This document shows, in pieces, positions 46,900 through 63,471 of a DNA stretch of 64,000 nucleotides (within the stretch, counting starts at the first letter, position 1; each line of letters begins with the position of its first letter). Position numbers and translations under genes: made by a program. Source of the stretch: Vigna angularis (taxonomy: Eukaryota; Streptophyta; Magnoliopsida; Fabales; Fabaceae); the NCBI RefSeq assembly GCF_016808095.1, contig NC_068972.1, positions 39,463,029-39,527,028 of the forward strand, written 5' to 3'. Under the pieces are notes generated by a model. The model made no database searches, was not told the origin of the DNA, and worked only from the letters and a program-made list of their open reading frames with translations.

Positions 46900-48709
46900 G
46901 TTGATTAACTCAAGATTTTGTGGCTATCAGTTTGATATCAATTGGTGATCATTGGTTTGGTTTTGTGGCTAGTTAGTTACTGCTTTTATGGATAGGAAGG
47001 TGGACAAGCATTGTTTATGGTAATGAAACTAAAACAACTCATGTTGCCGTATTTTTAGGCTAGTAATTTGGGAAAATTATTCATGAACAAAGAAATATAT
47101 CTTTCAAACTCATGCATGCAATTGGATAACTCCTGGTTTCACTGTAACTATCTTAGAGTTTGTCATCTTCTATTTGTCATTTCCTCTCTTTCACTTATTT
47201 AGCTGTGAACTAAATTGGATTCTCACACTATTGTACCAGAATAGAAAAAATTTATTCATCTTATAACATTCATTGACATATTCAATATATGTTCTTTAGG
47301 GTCAGAATTTAATGAACTTATAAATATTAGCGATTCATATAAACTATTTCTGTTTTTTGAAATTAACTATAAAAGTAGAGAAAATGCATTTATGTAAAAT
47401 ATATTAAATTAAATATTTTTTAAAGATCGAAAATTACAAATGAATTTCACATGTATTAAGAAATATTTACGAATTTATAATAGAAATCTGTATTTTTTGT
47501 TGACTTTGTTTAATAGACAAAAAGTATTATTAGTTATATTTCAAAAATATATTAAATTCAAATAAGTTTTACAGTGTAATTTGTTTCCTTAAAGTTTACA
47601 TTACACTATTGAGCAATAACTTTGTAAAGAATGAATTAGTTAGTGGTATTAAGTGAGTGTAGGTGTAGACGAATGAGGAATTGGAAAGATGGTTGGTGTA
47701 AAACACAGATTGAGCATTCTGGTGTGAAGTGTGAAGTAACATAATAGATATAATAGATTGGTGTGGCATTGGTGGGGCTCTTGGTCACATGCCATTGAAT
47801 ATCTTATCTCTCTGGGGTAAGGGAAAGGATGCTATTGCCAAAACTTGCTTTGCTGTTTGGGTCCCTCAAAAACTTTTAGGCATATTTGCACTTTCTTTGC
47901 TGACAAGTGACATAGCTACCTTCATCAACCAAGGAAAAGACCCCTTTAACCATTTTCACCAACAGCAGCACCAGCAATTAACGGACATGTTTCTGCTTCT
48001 CAAATGTGATAGATGATCCCTTATTGCCGGAACAATTGTTTTATATCTTTGAAACTTTGTGATCACTTGTGAAAATTCCACAAAAATTTTGGATCAATAT
48101 GGCTAATATATATGTGTGTGTGTGGCGGCAGTTAGAATTATTATAATATAATTGTGGAGACTTCAAACAATTTTGCGACTGTTTTAAAATCATGATCTCG
48201 TCATCGTGTTATATTATATAATTTCGAAAGGAGCATTATCAGCAAAAGGGGCTGGTTTATTTAAAGTGGTTCATTTCCTGCAAAATGACAAATCACGATT
48301 TGAATCATTGTTGAAAAATTATTCGGGAAAAAAGTGGTGTGTATTTTTTTTAAATGAGAATCAACTTATGATGTTTTTGTATTAGTTATTTTTGTAGCTA
48401 AATATCCTTAATAAAACAAGTGGTTATGTTAAATTAGTGGAAAAGGTAACTAAAAAGTTAAATTAAAAATATTTGATAAAAACTAGTTGATCAATCTTAA
48501 ATTTATTAAATCAAATCTTAATATTTTTAAATACGTATTTTTAATAATTATAAATGTATGTTTTTAAAAACTTATTTTAATTTTTTATAATTTAGAAAAC
48601 CTTATATCAGTTAAGTTTGAAGCGTGTGAAAACTTATTCTTCACTGTAATTTAAAATAGTTATTATTTTTAATAAAAAAAAATAAAAGTAAAAAATTGAA
48701 TGATTAAAT
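46900..48709. other. 3' region of the L18p gene and spacer
   Basis: Probable 3' untranslated DNA to about 47050, then AT-rich spacer. An open frame at 47789-48016 (75 codons, ending in a His/Gln-rich stretch) lacks family features and I do not call it. Confidence 0.4.
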
Positions 48710-51060
48710 TGTAACATCCCAATTTAGTAATGTAAAACTACTAAAATGAACATTACATAGATAATGATAGAACATAACTATAGTTTTACGAAAAATAAAA
48801 TTCTTCACCTGAAGAACAAAAGTACCACCTACATTGCAAGCTTCACTCCCAACCTCCCGCTGAGATAACTGAAAGATTGTATCCTAAGCTCACATCATTA
48901 AGGTAATCATTACAAAAGAGAAACAACAAACAAACACAGATCACAGAAATGCAAGGGTAACCTAGTTTAAATAAAAGAAAACTATTATATTTATCAACTA
49001 TATTTTATACAAATCATACAGAGTCATTTCCAACATAAAATACTTGATGGATGACACTATACTGACTTTGACCGTTCAGACTTAGAATGATTGTCGAGCT
49101 ATGACGGGTCGTGCACTCGTGGTGGCCTCTACTGCTTTGCAAAGTCATTGTCAATGGGTTTCACCCTACCACACTCACGAGGTTAGTCCGTTATCACTCA
49201 CCTTGGATCATACTGGAAGCACCCAAGACTAGAACCTCTTGCTACTCCTCACGACATGGATCAATCTTATCTACGTGAGAGTGAAAGACCATTGGAGTTT
49301 CAGAATAACCTCCAAAACTGAGCTTCATGTAATCATTCTAAACTTACACAGGGCACCACCATGTAACCTCTCCGTGAGATCATGGAATTACGTTCATCAA
49401 CCATACTTTCACTTTAAAACTTAACTCAAGGCATGAACAAACAATTACTATAATACATGATCATACATACTTCATACTTAGGCTAGAACTTCATTTAAAT
49501 CAAATTAAAGCAAGGATGGGAAGAGTGAACTAAACTTAGACCATTCGCTCAGTGCATGCTTTCGCATAGCGAATCCACAGACTGCTCGAACAGCGACCCA
49601 TCTCGTTGTGTGAATAAACTTCCAGAGATACCAGACTTCACCCACTCACATAGCGCCTTCAATTCGCTATGCGAAAGTCTAGACAGTGGTCCATACCTCC
49701 CAAACACTCGCTGAGTGCACCCCTTCGCTATTCGAATAAAAATGGCAGTAGTCCTAGACCCCAACTAGTCGCATAGCGTCCCGATTCGCCATGCGAATCA
49801 TCAGACAGAGAGCAAATCTCTCAAACCATTCGCACAACGTACCAGTTCACTGTGCGAATTCCCTGGCAGAGAGCATCTCGCCAGGGGCGACTCGCTGTGC
49901 GAATCTATTTGCTCAGCGAGTCTGCATAATCTACAGAACGAAAATCTGCAGAATTATGCAACTTAGACCCCAATTACCAATTCTATCTATTTTTCTCAAC
50001 TTCTAACATTCCTAGATTGTGTTATATACCTAATTAGACTTGACTAAGAGATTCTAAACCTTCCTAACATCAATCTAAAGTGTTTATGGATCAATTCCTA
50101 CTCTAGAACATCAAATTTATCAACTTAGGGACCCAAATCACAATCTACCACTTTAAACATGTTTTTGACCATTTTAATGACTCAAACAAGTCACATTTGA
50201 CTTACCCAAACTGTCCCAACAAACCAATTGAGCATCTAACCTCTACTTCTTATTTTCAATATCCCACTTCCTCACCAATGACCTACAACAATTATAGATT
50301 ACTTCAATTTCAACTAAACACCTTCCTAACAGATTTTAAACCCTTCGTACCCCCACTTACAGATCATACAACATCCAAACATGCTTAATTACACAGATCA
50401 TAAATTTGCACATTACCACATTCAAGTTACACTTCACATATATCTTAAAATCAATTTCAGTGCAACCAACTCAATATTCACAAACTCATCATGCATATAC
50501 TATCAATTTCTAATTTAAAACAAATCTAGATTTCTTTACCTTAGAGATATACAACCCAGCTCTAGAAAACACCAATCGATGCTTGCACCATAAGGTAACT
50601 CTAGGAAACCTACAAATCACCAATTGGTGATAGAAAATCCATCTTAGTACCTAATTGAGCTAGAAATTGAAGAGGAAAATAACCAGATACATGCAACATA
50701 AATCGTTGCATGATCACAGTCCAAGAACGTACGGAGGAAAAAGGAAAACGACTTACCGACTCAAAACAAGAAATTGATCGGTAGAGATTGTTGCCCTTGA
50801 CGCAAGGATCGTTTAGGCACTTCCTGATCGTCAAAGAGATAATCCAAGAGTGAGAAAAGTTAGAGAGATGGTAGAGAACTCTAGAAATAGTTTCTAGAGA
50901 GATGACGTTTTAAAATAATGAAACTCATTTATAACAAAATTATTTATAATAAAACCGTTTAATATTAAAATAATCGAGTCTCACTATTTTTAGACTACCA
51001 CCACTTTTAAAATATCATTTTCTAGGGTTTCAAAAAAATAATAATAATAAAGTATGACAC
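48710..51060 (-). mobile_element. Solo LTR of a Ty3/gypsy-like retrotransposon
   Basis: The left end is TGTAACATCCC (on the minus strand, GGGATGTTACA, a common gypsy LTR end in plants) and the right end is AAAGTATGACAC. A 5-bp repeat TAAAT flanks it (48705-48709 and 51061-51065). There is no gag-pol. The 2.35 kb is long but within the range of plant LTRs. The end at 51060 is one base beyond a standard CA terminus, so the exact border may be off by one. The orientation is inferred from the terminal motif. It contains an array of CGCATAGCGAATC-like motifs. Confidence 0.65.
49535..49925. repeat. Cluster of short palindromes (TTCGCATAGCGAA type) in the LTR
   Basis: More than ten variants of TTCGCATAGCGAA / CGCTGTGCGAATC / CTCGCTGAGTG occur in both orientations at irregular spacing of about 20-45 bases. 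Each is itself an imperfect inverted repeat. The composition differs sharply from the AT-rich remainder of the LTR. Confidence 0.75.
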
Positions 51061-52035
51061 TAAATTAATATAAAAAATATAATAGTAGAAATAATTAAAA
51101 AATGTTGAATATTAGAAATTTCTATTATTATTTTAAGGGATACAATAGTAAAATATAATTTCAACTGAGTAGATTATTTTAAACGCTAATCTATAGTTTG
51201 TTGAAGTAATCCATAAATTAATAAAAAAGACTACCTTATCAAACACAAATAAAATAATTTTATCCAAAATTGAAATGCAATGTCTTACAAAAAAATACAC
51301 ACTAATCTTTTCATATATAAGCACAATTGAAAGAGTAAAATAAGAAATATAATATGAAACGGATTTTTTTCATAAATTAAAATTAATTTAGTTTATGTAG
51401 AATTTTTTTTTTTTTAAATATCATAAATTTTACAAATTAACTTACTCATAAACTAAGTTTATTTTATACAAAAATCATTTTATTTTCTCTCTTCTTCAAA
51501 AGTGTTTTTGAAAATTTTTACATAAATAATTCCAACATTAAAACTCTAACAAAAACACATTTAGGAAAGTAAAATAAGCTTATTTAAAAGGGGAAAATAA
51601 AAATAAAAATAAATTATTTTCCCTAAACATTAAAATCAATTTATGTATTAGTTAAAGGAATTCAAAGAAGATAGATTAAAGAACTTTTACACAATTAATT
51701 TAGTCATCAATTAATCACATTTTTTTTTAAAATCACTTTATTATTTTCTATTTTTTTTTCTTTTTTGTGAAAAAGTTATTCTAAATAATCTCTATACGGA
51801 AACTCCTTCCCAAGCAACCAAACTATGAAGATAAAATGAAGGTTATGGCTCTTTTGGAATTTTGATGGAAGTCTCCATCCTCAACAATCTCTCTCACATT
51901 TAATGCCTAAACCTCATAATTAAAACAATTACCATATTTTTCTATTAAAAAAAGACAAACTAAATTCAGTGGTGATCTTACAAAACTGAATTTTCGTTTT
52001 CAAACCTATTTTATTATTAATATACTATTATATGT
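51061..52035. other. AT-rich spacer, no gene seen
   Basis: Low-complexity AT-rich sequence with no recognisable feature. Confidence 0.5.
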
Positions 52036-52038
52036 ATT

Positions 52039-52123
<85 letters not shown>
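52039..52123. repeat. Compound (CA)n(TA)n microsatellite
   Basis: About 24 bases of CA repeat run directly into about 60 bases of TA repeat. Confidence 0.95.
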
Positions 52124-56281
<4,158 letters not shown>

Positions 56282-56615
56282 ATTGGATATTTTAACCAAG
56301 TGGGTATATAAATATTATTATATTCAACTGCAACATCAGAGTCCAACATACTTTAATTAATAATTTCACGATCACAAGTGAGGCAATATCGGAGAAAAAA
56401 AATAACTCCACATCAGATAAACTAGTCTCACAGATGTATGAAGTAAACGATAGCATATAAAACACATGAAAATAAGGAATCGAATACCACCATGCTGATT
56501 TGTTAGGAAGAAGTTGCACCCATGTAGGTATAAGACAACAAGGTCCATTATTAAAAGTATTTATGAAGCATAAGTTATACATGAAATAATGAAGTTTGTG
56601 CACTTAGTTTCCAAA

Positions 56616-58881
56616 TTACTTGTTATCACTATCCTCAGCTATGGCAACAATTTCAGTGTTTGACTGTCCCAGCAAGCTGCTTATGGATCGAGCTTTCACC
56701 ATTCCAAGCTTCATCCTCCTCTTTGTGACAATCACTGGCTTCTTCTCATCGTTGTTTTCAGCATCTTTTCCCAAAGGGTCTTCGGTGAAACTGCTAGGCT
56801 TTGCAGTTTGCTTCTCTAAGGAAGACTCAGACTTTGGCATGCTGCTCTTTGGTGCACCACTGGTTGTGCCAATGGACTTGTTTCTCACACTCGTCATGCT
56901 CCTCAACCTTCCCTTCCCCAAGTGATGCTCGCAGAGAGAGTAACCCACCAAGGTTTGTTGACAACACCTCCATCCTCTCCCATTCACACGACTGCACCTT
57001 GAACCTTCCATTAGTGCACCACCCCTTACCCTCTTCTTACCAACATGCACTTCGGCTTTCGTTTCTCTTGTCACCTCTTCTTCGTACTCATCATCATCAT
57101 CATCTTCTTCTTCTTCTTCTCCTCCTTCCTTGTTACTGTCACCTCGCCTCGAACACTTCCTGTTCATCTTTGTCTTCATTCTCTTCATCTTCATCTTCGA
57201 ACTCTTCTTATCATCATCATCATTTTCCTCCTCATCGTTGCTGTTATCCTCTGTTGCATTCTCGAAGGTCCCTCTTCGTTTCTTGGGTGGGAAAGCTTTA
57301 TCTCCCTCGCTCCATCTCCCATCTGCGTGTATGCAAACTGAAGAGTTATCTTTTGACACATTTCAGGGTCACCCTTTGGAAGGATGAGAGTTAAAGCAAT
57401 GGAAAGTTACACACTTGTAAACATATATACAAAAGAAGGTGATACGAAATGATAAGGAAAGAGAAATAACAATAAATGAAGAGTGTAATGTAGGTGTATA
57501 TAGTGTGTATCATTACTCCAAAGGAATGCATGTGATATGTATTAAAGAGAATAAAGTTTTAAGTGAGTGTAAAACTGAAGGTGTAAGAAAAATATCAAAG
57601 TTGCATGACTATATATATATGTATACTCTCCAACCAAAGTTAAGACTGGGGAGTGGTAAAAGCATGCATTTTTCAAATCAAACTCTTTGTGCATCTTTTG
57701 TTACCTTGTTTAGGAGGGCTTGAAGATGAAACTGTCTCAGACCACGAGATTCTTCCTTTCCTACAAAGAAAAGAAGATCCAGTAAGATCAAAATATGGCA
57801 TGTATAAATGAATTACACACAAAATTTATAGCCAAAAGGGAAAGGATATGAAGAAAAAGTAATGTAATGTCGTTGAAATAGTGGGAGAGAGATGTGATGC
57901 AGTTGGGGACCAGCATTTGGTTCAAGCCGATTGTGCAGCTCAAGGGCAAACGGTAGTTTAACCAATTTGGAGAAAAAAACGATTGCATTTCATGAGAGGG
58001 GTATGGTGGCTGCACAAGGCTCGTATTTAAAACACTTTCAATAGTATTTCCACTTACAGTATTTTCTTTTTTCTTTTATGCACAAAATAAATTACAAATA
58101 ATAAATAGTTATTAAAAAAAATGTTTTTCCATGGTGGTTAAAACCGAGTTATGGGTCTCCATGTTTTCACCTTTTTTACTACGAGATTTCATGAAGGAGA
58201 AAGAGGAAATAATATCATGTCTTTATCTATTTTAATTCATGTCTAGCTAGCTTGGATTCATAATTCTTACCTGGTATCATTACCCTTATGTCCCCTTCCT
58301 TCTTCTTCCCTTCTCTCATCTTCCATCTACAAAATAACACACACCAAAAAATAACACACATGGGATCCACAACAAAAGGTTGTTATTGGTTAATGGTCAC
58401 CCCTAATGTGTCCCTCTGTGAGTGTAAAATAAAAATTAAAAACAACTACACAACAATGATAATTTTAATTTAATTACACCAACCCCTTGTCAAAGGTTGA
58501 AACAAAAGTGCACTAATTCACAAACCCACAACAAAAAACGACCAAAAATTAAAAGGATTAATGCGAAATAATGTTTCCACTAACCAAAGAGTCTCCTTGC
58601 TTCTTGCGCTGCTGCCTCAAGTTCTGTGTCTCTCCTTCTCCAGAGTACTCATCAGAGCCGTTGGTGGGTTTTCCGATCGGAGCGAGAGGCTGATCGGACG
58701 GCTGAGAGGGATCCAAGAGGAAAGAGGGTGCAGCAGCCGAACCAAAAGTGCAAGAAGGGTGGAGTGAGGTGGTGATGGCATCGTTGAGTTGCACCATCAC
58801 CGGTGACCGGTTGATCAGGTTGGGATCTGAGTGAGTCACCGGCAATAGAGGGAAAGGCACTTGCCTCTTACGGATCCTCAT
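56616..58881 (-). CDS. WRC-domain protein (4 exons, 376 aa)
   Basis: Probable nuclear regulator with a stand-alone WRC domain. Exons on the minus strand: 58881-58585 (99 codons), 58326-58271 (56 nt), 57760-57705 (56 nt) and 57337-56616. Introns are GT/AG; donors are GTTAGT, GTAAGA and GTAACA. The two 56-nt exons restore phase exactly (0, 2, 1), giving one frame to the TAA. Start: MRIRKRQVP at 58881; the codons before it lack an ATG. Residues about 138-160 contain CIHADGRW and the basic FPPKKRRG. Acidic runs lie near 170-180 and 209-224, with basic KMKMKRMKTKMNRK between. The WRC domain (about 250-282) has Cys-X9-Cys-X10-Cys-X2-His around GRGWRCC, the zinc-type signature of growth-regulating factors. 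No QLQ domain is visible, so it is not a classical GRF. A second in-frame acceptor 15 bases into exon 4 could omit five residues. Confidence 0.88.
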
Positions 58882-59210
58882 AGGTGCAAACAAGATTGGT
58901 TGGACTTCTTCTGTCTCACCAGATTCACCCCTTCAAACACACACTCGCAAAATCTCACACACCCCAGAAGAGATCTTAGTCAAGATTTCGGGGAAAACAA
59001 GGATTGAACACAGAAAAAGGAGAGAGAAAGAAGAGAAAACTCAGAAAGGTTGAACACCACACACACACCTATCTACTACTACTTCATGGTATCGGAGAAC
59101 AAGAAGAAGAAAAAAACATGTTTTTACGTGAGTTTGTGAGTGAAACTCTCGCCTCAACAACACACCCAACTTTCTCTCTCCATGTATGCTTTGTGTCTCT
59201 CTGGGCTCCC
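58882..59210 (-). promoter_or_regulatory. Likely 5' leader and promoter of the WRC gene
   Basis: On the minus strand this region is CT- and GT-rich (for example GTGTGTGTGTGTGG complement at 59058-59069), typical of plant leaders. No clear TATA box was found. Short open frames on the plus strand are not called. Confidence 0.35.
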
Positions 59211-59639
59211 TGACTTGCCTTTTATTTGTTGCACCAAGGAAAGGAGGGTGTTGTATGGGTGAAGGATGGCACGTGTGGGAGGGTGGGACACGTGTGGAGG
59301 GTTACAGGCTGGGACGGTGGCCCGTGGGGAGAGAGAGAAGAGGAAAGAGACATGTACGGACGAAGATGCCAGGGTGGAGGAGGGAGGATTGGCAAATAGA
59401 AAATTAGAAAAACTGAAAATGAGTTGATAAGGGAATAAGTGAGAGAGAAAGAAAATTGAAAAGATTAAAAGTGATAAGAGAAAATGAAAGAAGGAGCGGT
59501 TGGTGATTGCATATTGTTGATACTTTTAAGAGGCGAGTGTGGACCCCACAATCGTGGCTCTCCTTAATAAGGACCCATATGTTCTCTAGTAGTCATTCTC
59601 CTTTCCATGTTGTTGTAAGAGGAATCGATCATTTAAAAT
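59211..59639. other. GA-rich spacer upstream of the WRC gene
   Basis: A purine-rich region (GGGAGGGTGGGACACGTGTG near 59277) with an ACGTGT G-box-like core. No gene is seen. Confidence 0.35.
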
Positions 59640-60312
59640 TATTACTACATAGAGGGGTGTGTAAAAAGTGGGTTGAATTTCATGAGTCAACTTTACTTCC
59701 CACCAATTTTCTTGAATTGAATAAAAATATTTTAATGGAATAAAATAAAATTTAAATAATTTAATCACCAAACTAAGTTTACATGAACTAAGTTAAAAGT
59801 GAGTCATTTCACAATCTACTTTTATATTTTCATATAAAGTTTTAATTTTTATTAAAGTATTAAAATTAATTTTGAATTTAAGTAGATTGAGTTAATCTAA
59901 CTTATATGAATTAACTTAATAAGAATAAGAAAGTTTGTGTTCCAATTCAATCCACGGGATAGTAGATGGAGTGGGTTAACTCAATTATAAAAAATATTAT
60001 CTCAATTTATTTTATTTATTCTGATACAAATAAAATAAGTTCACTTTATTTATCTACTTATACCATTATAATCAAAGTTCACATTTATTTCAACAAGTAT
60101 CATTATAAAGAAGTTAAAAATTAAAGTGTTAGTATGTATAATTGAACAAACAAATTAAATATTCAACTTAAAATATTAATGAAAAAAAACATTTAATTTT
60201 AAAAAATATTAAATTGTTAATCAATATAATTAGAAGTAGTAAATAATTGTTATAAAAATTATGAAAAAATGATAAAATTTGATAAAGTAGTTAACCTATC
60301 TCAATCCAACTT
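59640..60312. repeat. Dispersed repeat, copy 2 (left part)
   Basis: Related to 31345-31860: shared AATTAGAAGTAGTAAATAAT, AAATTATGAAAAAATG and TATCATTATAAAGAAG. It continues after a CACTA-like insertion at 61119-61220. Confidence 0.55.
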
Positions 60313-60314
60313 AT

Positions 60315-61118
60315 CACTCACATAGAAAAGGTCTTTTTATGTTTCACATGTTTTACTATTTAAATCTATTTTACGTCAAATGTAGATTTTGAAGACGTAA
60401 ATTTACGTATATAATGGTAAAATAACATACATAAGTTTAACAAGAACATGTATCTCAAGATTTGTTTCATTGTTTTGAAAGTGGTGAGTAACATTTCAAA
60501 GAAAGTTGCACCCCAAATTTTCTCTTCTTAAGAAATTTTTCTCTTTCTCAACACAAGAACAATGTGCAACTAGAATAAGAAAAAAAAGGAATTTAACTAG
60601 CACAAGTCAATGATTTTTCCATCTTCCTCTTCAATCTAAACATCTTCGGTGATGTGTGCGTAATCTTTGTGGATTTTCAACGAAGCACACATAGATTTAC
60701 GCTATGGTGGCAACAATCAATGGTTGTAACCCTATTTTCACATCTTGAATGTAAAACCCCTTGGGCAGGTTCAGAAGTGCTCGTAATGGCTTCAAATGGA
60801 GTTCGAAAACTAAGAAAAAGAAATAGAAACGTGAGCGGACTGAGGGAGAGTTTCATATTAGAGGAAGAAAAAAAAAACTCACCAATGGATGCAACACAAT
60901 GTTTGTAGGGTATTCGCAGTGTTTTTTGTCGATATTTTGTGATAACAAAAGTGAAAATGAAAGTGTCATCAAGGCTATATAGGAGAGGTTTTACATGTCA
61001 CCATAAGCGTCAAACATGAATTTTGACACATTATTTACCAAAATGCTCATTTTTAACATTTGATCTTTTTTGCTCAAACATAAAATGCTTGATGTAATAG
61101 GTCTTTTTTGTACTAATG
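60315..61118. mobile_element. CACTA-like insertion in dispersed repeat copy 2
   Basis: The right end, read inward, is CATTAGTACAAAAAAGACC, close to the end of CACTA element 3 (CACTAGTGCAAAAAAGACC family). The left end CACTCACATAGAAAAGGTC is a weaker match. The flanking triplets are TAT (60312-60314) and CAT (61119-61121), an imperfect target duplication. Dispersed repeat copy 3 runs straight across the equivalent point near 62943, which supports an insertion. There is no coding capacity apart from a short frame at 60654-60908. Confidence 0.5.
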
Positions 61119-61199
61119 CATACTCGTTTAACCCATAAATTAAATGATTTGGATTTAGCTCAGTCCACACTTAAAAGATTTGATTTTTTTTCAATCCAA

Positions 61200-62470
61200 C
61201 TCGACTTAAACTTATGGTAAGCATGGTTAGCGCACTAGATTTGCTTGTTGTATGTTGTTTGCATATGGTTGATTTGATGTTGAGCTGAGGGACTGAGATT
61301 TTGGTCATTTGAGTAAATTGATATTCATTCTGACACCTAAACCTATTTTTGAACCATGTACTGAGTTAGGAATACCAATTTGATCATCTAAACAGGTCTT
61401 TGTTTATTTAAATCACAAATTTGAATGTATTGGTTTTTTATATGGTATTAAGCAACACTTGTGTGGCGGCTTAGTTATGAAGTTCTGGAGCATTTAACCT
61501 CCAAATCATTAAGCGCTAGGTTTGTTTCGTTGAACGACCAAAAATGTGTATGGTATGGCGTTGAGCGATGAATTTATATTGTTGAACGCCATTTTTCTCT
61601 ACAAGTATAGACCCATTTAATTCCAGGTCACTAAGTGACAAAATGGACTCAGTAAGCGAGACAATTTTGTGAGAGGTTTGGCACTAAGCGCCAAAACTAA
61701 CGTTAAGCGCTCTCTTCTATGAAAGGTCTCGATTGAGCATCACTTTAAGCGCCATTGTATGTTTTTGGTGAATTTCTGATTCTTTAAATTATTTGAATCT
61801 ATTTATCATGGTTTCTATGTATGGTTATTATGGATTGTGACGTTTCATGGATTGATAACATGATTGTAAGTACTATAGTGTTTATTCATGTATGCTATTG
61901 TTGTGAATGTGAGTTTGGTAAATCATGGTATGAAAGTGATGATGAAGTAGTGATTTCCAAGGAGGGAATTTTGTGAAATGTGTGTTTCACTAGGCTGTGT
62001 CTTGAGGTAAAGACGGTTTCATTTGGTGTGGCTATCTTGAACTCTACTAATCATTCATACTCGTGTAGAAAGAATGATTAGATGGTGAGAGTGGTAGGAG
62101 GTTTTGTCATAAGGACGACCTTAGTGTTCTTATGACCGTGACCTGGAATAACCTTGTGTGTGTCAACTCGGTAGAATAGTAAGTTTATCACCACAAGTGC
62201 ATGGTTTCACTAGTATGACTCAATGGCACATATGTCTAGTATGATTCTTCAAATGTGATATAATTTTTTTTATGAATGAGTGGTGTATGATAATATATAT
62301 ATATGTTTGTTTCATGAAAAATCTTTTGGTCCATTAACTTATTCTTCCTTCTTTGTTTGTCTGTTTGATTCCTCTTATTTGCGATGATCACCTTAATAAT
62401 GTGAGCAAATGAAGATGTTTCAATTGATCCGGTACAGGGTAAAGGAGATACAACAACATAGTTAGGATTT
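61200..62470. mobile_element. LTR-like retroelement debris
   Basis: About 61480-61760 carries many AAGCGC / GCGCTTA-like and GTTGAGCG motifs, similar in kind to the palindrome cluster in the solo LTR but with a different core. The following part, to about 62240, resembles plant gypsy LTR sequence (GGTGAGAGTGGTAGGAGG; GTGACCTGGAATAACC). I could not define ends or a target duplication, so this is a tentative call. Confidence 0.35.
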
Positions 62471-62599
62471 ATTCTATCATGTATAAGTCTTCTTTCATCA
62501 GAAATTATAAATTTATGTTAGTGTATATATATAACTTGCTATACTCCATCACATTTCACATATTACTACAATATAGTAGTTATATTTCTATCTCATCCA

Positions 62600-63010
62600 C
62601 TTGTTGATTATCATTTATATAACTTTTATCTAAAAATTTTGTACTATTAAATTAATTATAAATTCCACTTATAATGATACTACCAAATATTTATCTATTT
62701 TACAAAATATTATTATAAAAATTATAGCTAAAAATTTAAATGTCAGTCTACATTATTTGAAAAAAAATTAAATATTTAAATTATTTAAAAATTACCAACG
62801 TTCTAATCTTTAAAAAAAATAATTAATTTAAATAGTTAAAAGCAATAAATGATTATATTTAAAAACTTATAAAAAATAATAAAATAATAATAATAAATTG
62901 TCATTAAAAAGTTACAATTCAACTCATCTTTAATCTTTAACATGACTCAAACACGCTTAATCCAAAAATTAAGTGATTCAGATTTAATAACCCACATTTA
63001 AGAATAATTA
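62600..63010. repeat. Dispersed repeat, copy 3
   Basis: An AT-rich relative of the repeats at 31345 and 59640. It reads uninterrupted through CATGACTCAAACACGCTTAA then AAATTAAGTGATTCAGATTT, where copy 2 holds an insertion. Confidence 0.5.
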
Positions 63011-63471
63011 ATTAAGTGAATCAGATTAACTTATACCATTTTAACGTTTCCAAATGAAAGTAATGAATTTTGAAGCGTACCTTAAATGCATTAATGATAA
63101 GTGTTAATAACGTGTTCATAAACATCAATGAAATAATTAATATTATCCAAGATAATTTAATATTATTATTAGAATTCTTTGTCTTAAAAAGGTTTAATTA
63201 AATTTTATCTCTCACCCACACACTTTTTTTAATTGTCTTGTTTACTAGGAGATTCATTTACATTTTCAATATAATTTTTCTTTTATCATTATTTTTTTTA
63301 CAATTATATTATTTAAATAATATATATCAATTAAATATTTTTTATATCTTATATATATTTATATTTTTTTTCTATTTTTATTTATTTTTTCTATTTTTAA
63401 TAATAAGAATGTTTAACTCTCAATTTAAGTATTCAATAGCATAAATTATTTGAAGAACAATTTTCATCATC

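Noticed and set aside
47789..48016. 75-codon frame downstream of the L18p gene
   Set aside because: It resembles no family, and no homology could be judged without a search.
56616..57359. WRC gene as a single exon starting at 57359
   Set aside because: The first codon there is GTG, a stop lies just upstream, and an AG acceptor with a better N-terminal assembly from three further exons was found.
56620..57394. Several plus-strand frames of up to 197 codons opposite the WRC gene
   Set aside because: They mirror the acidic and Ser-rich codons of exon 4 and have no domain of their own.
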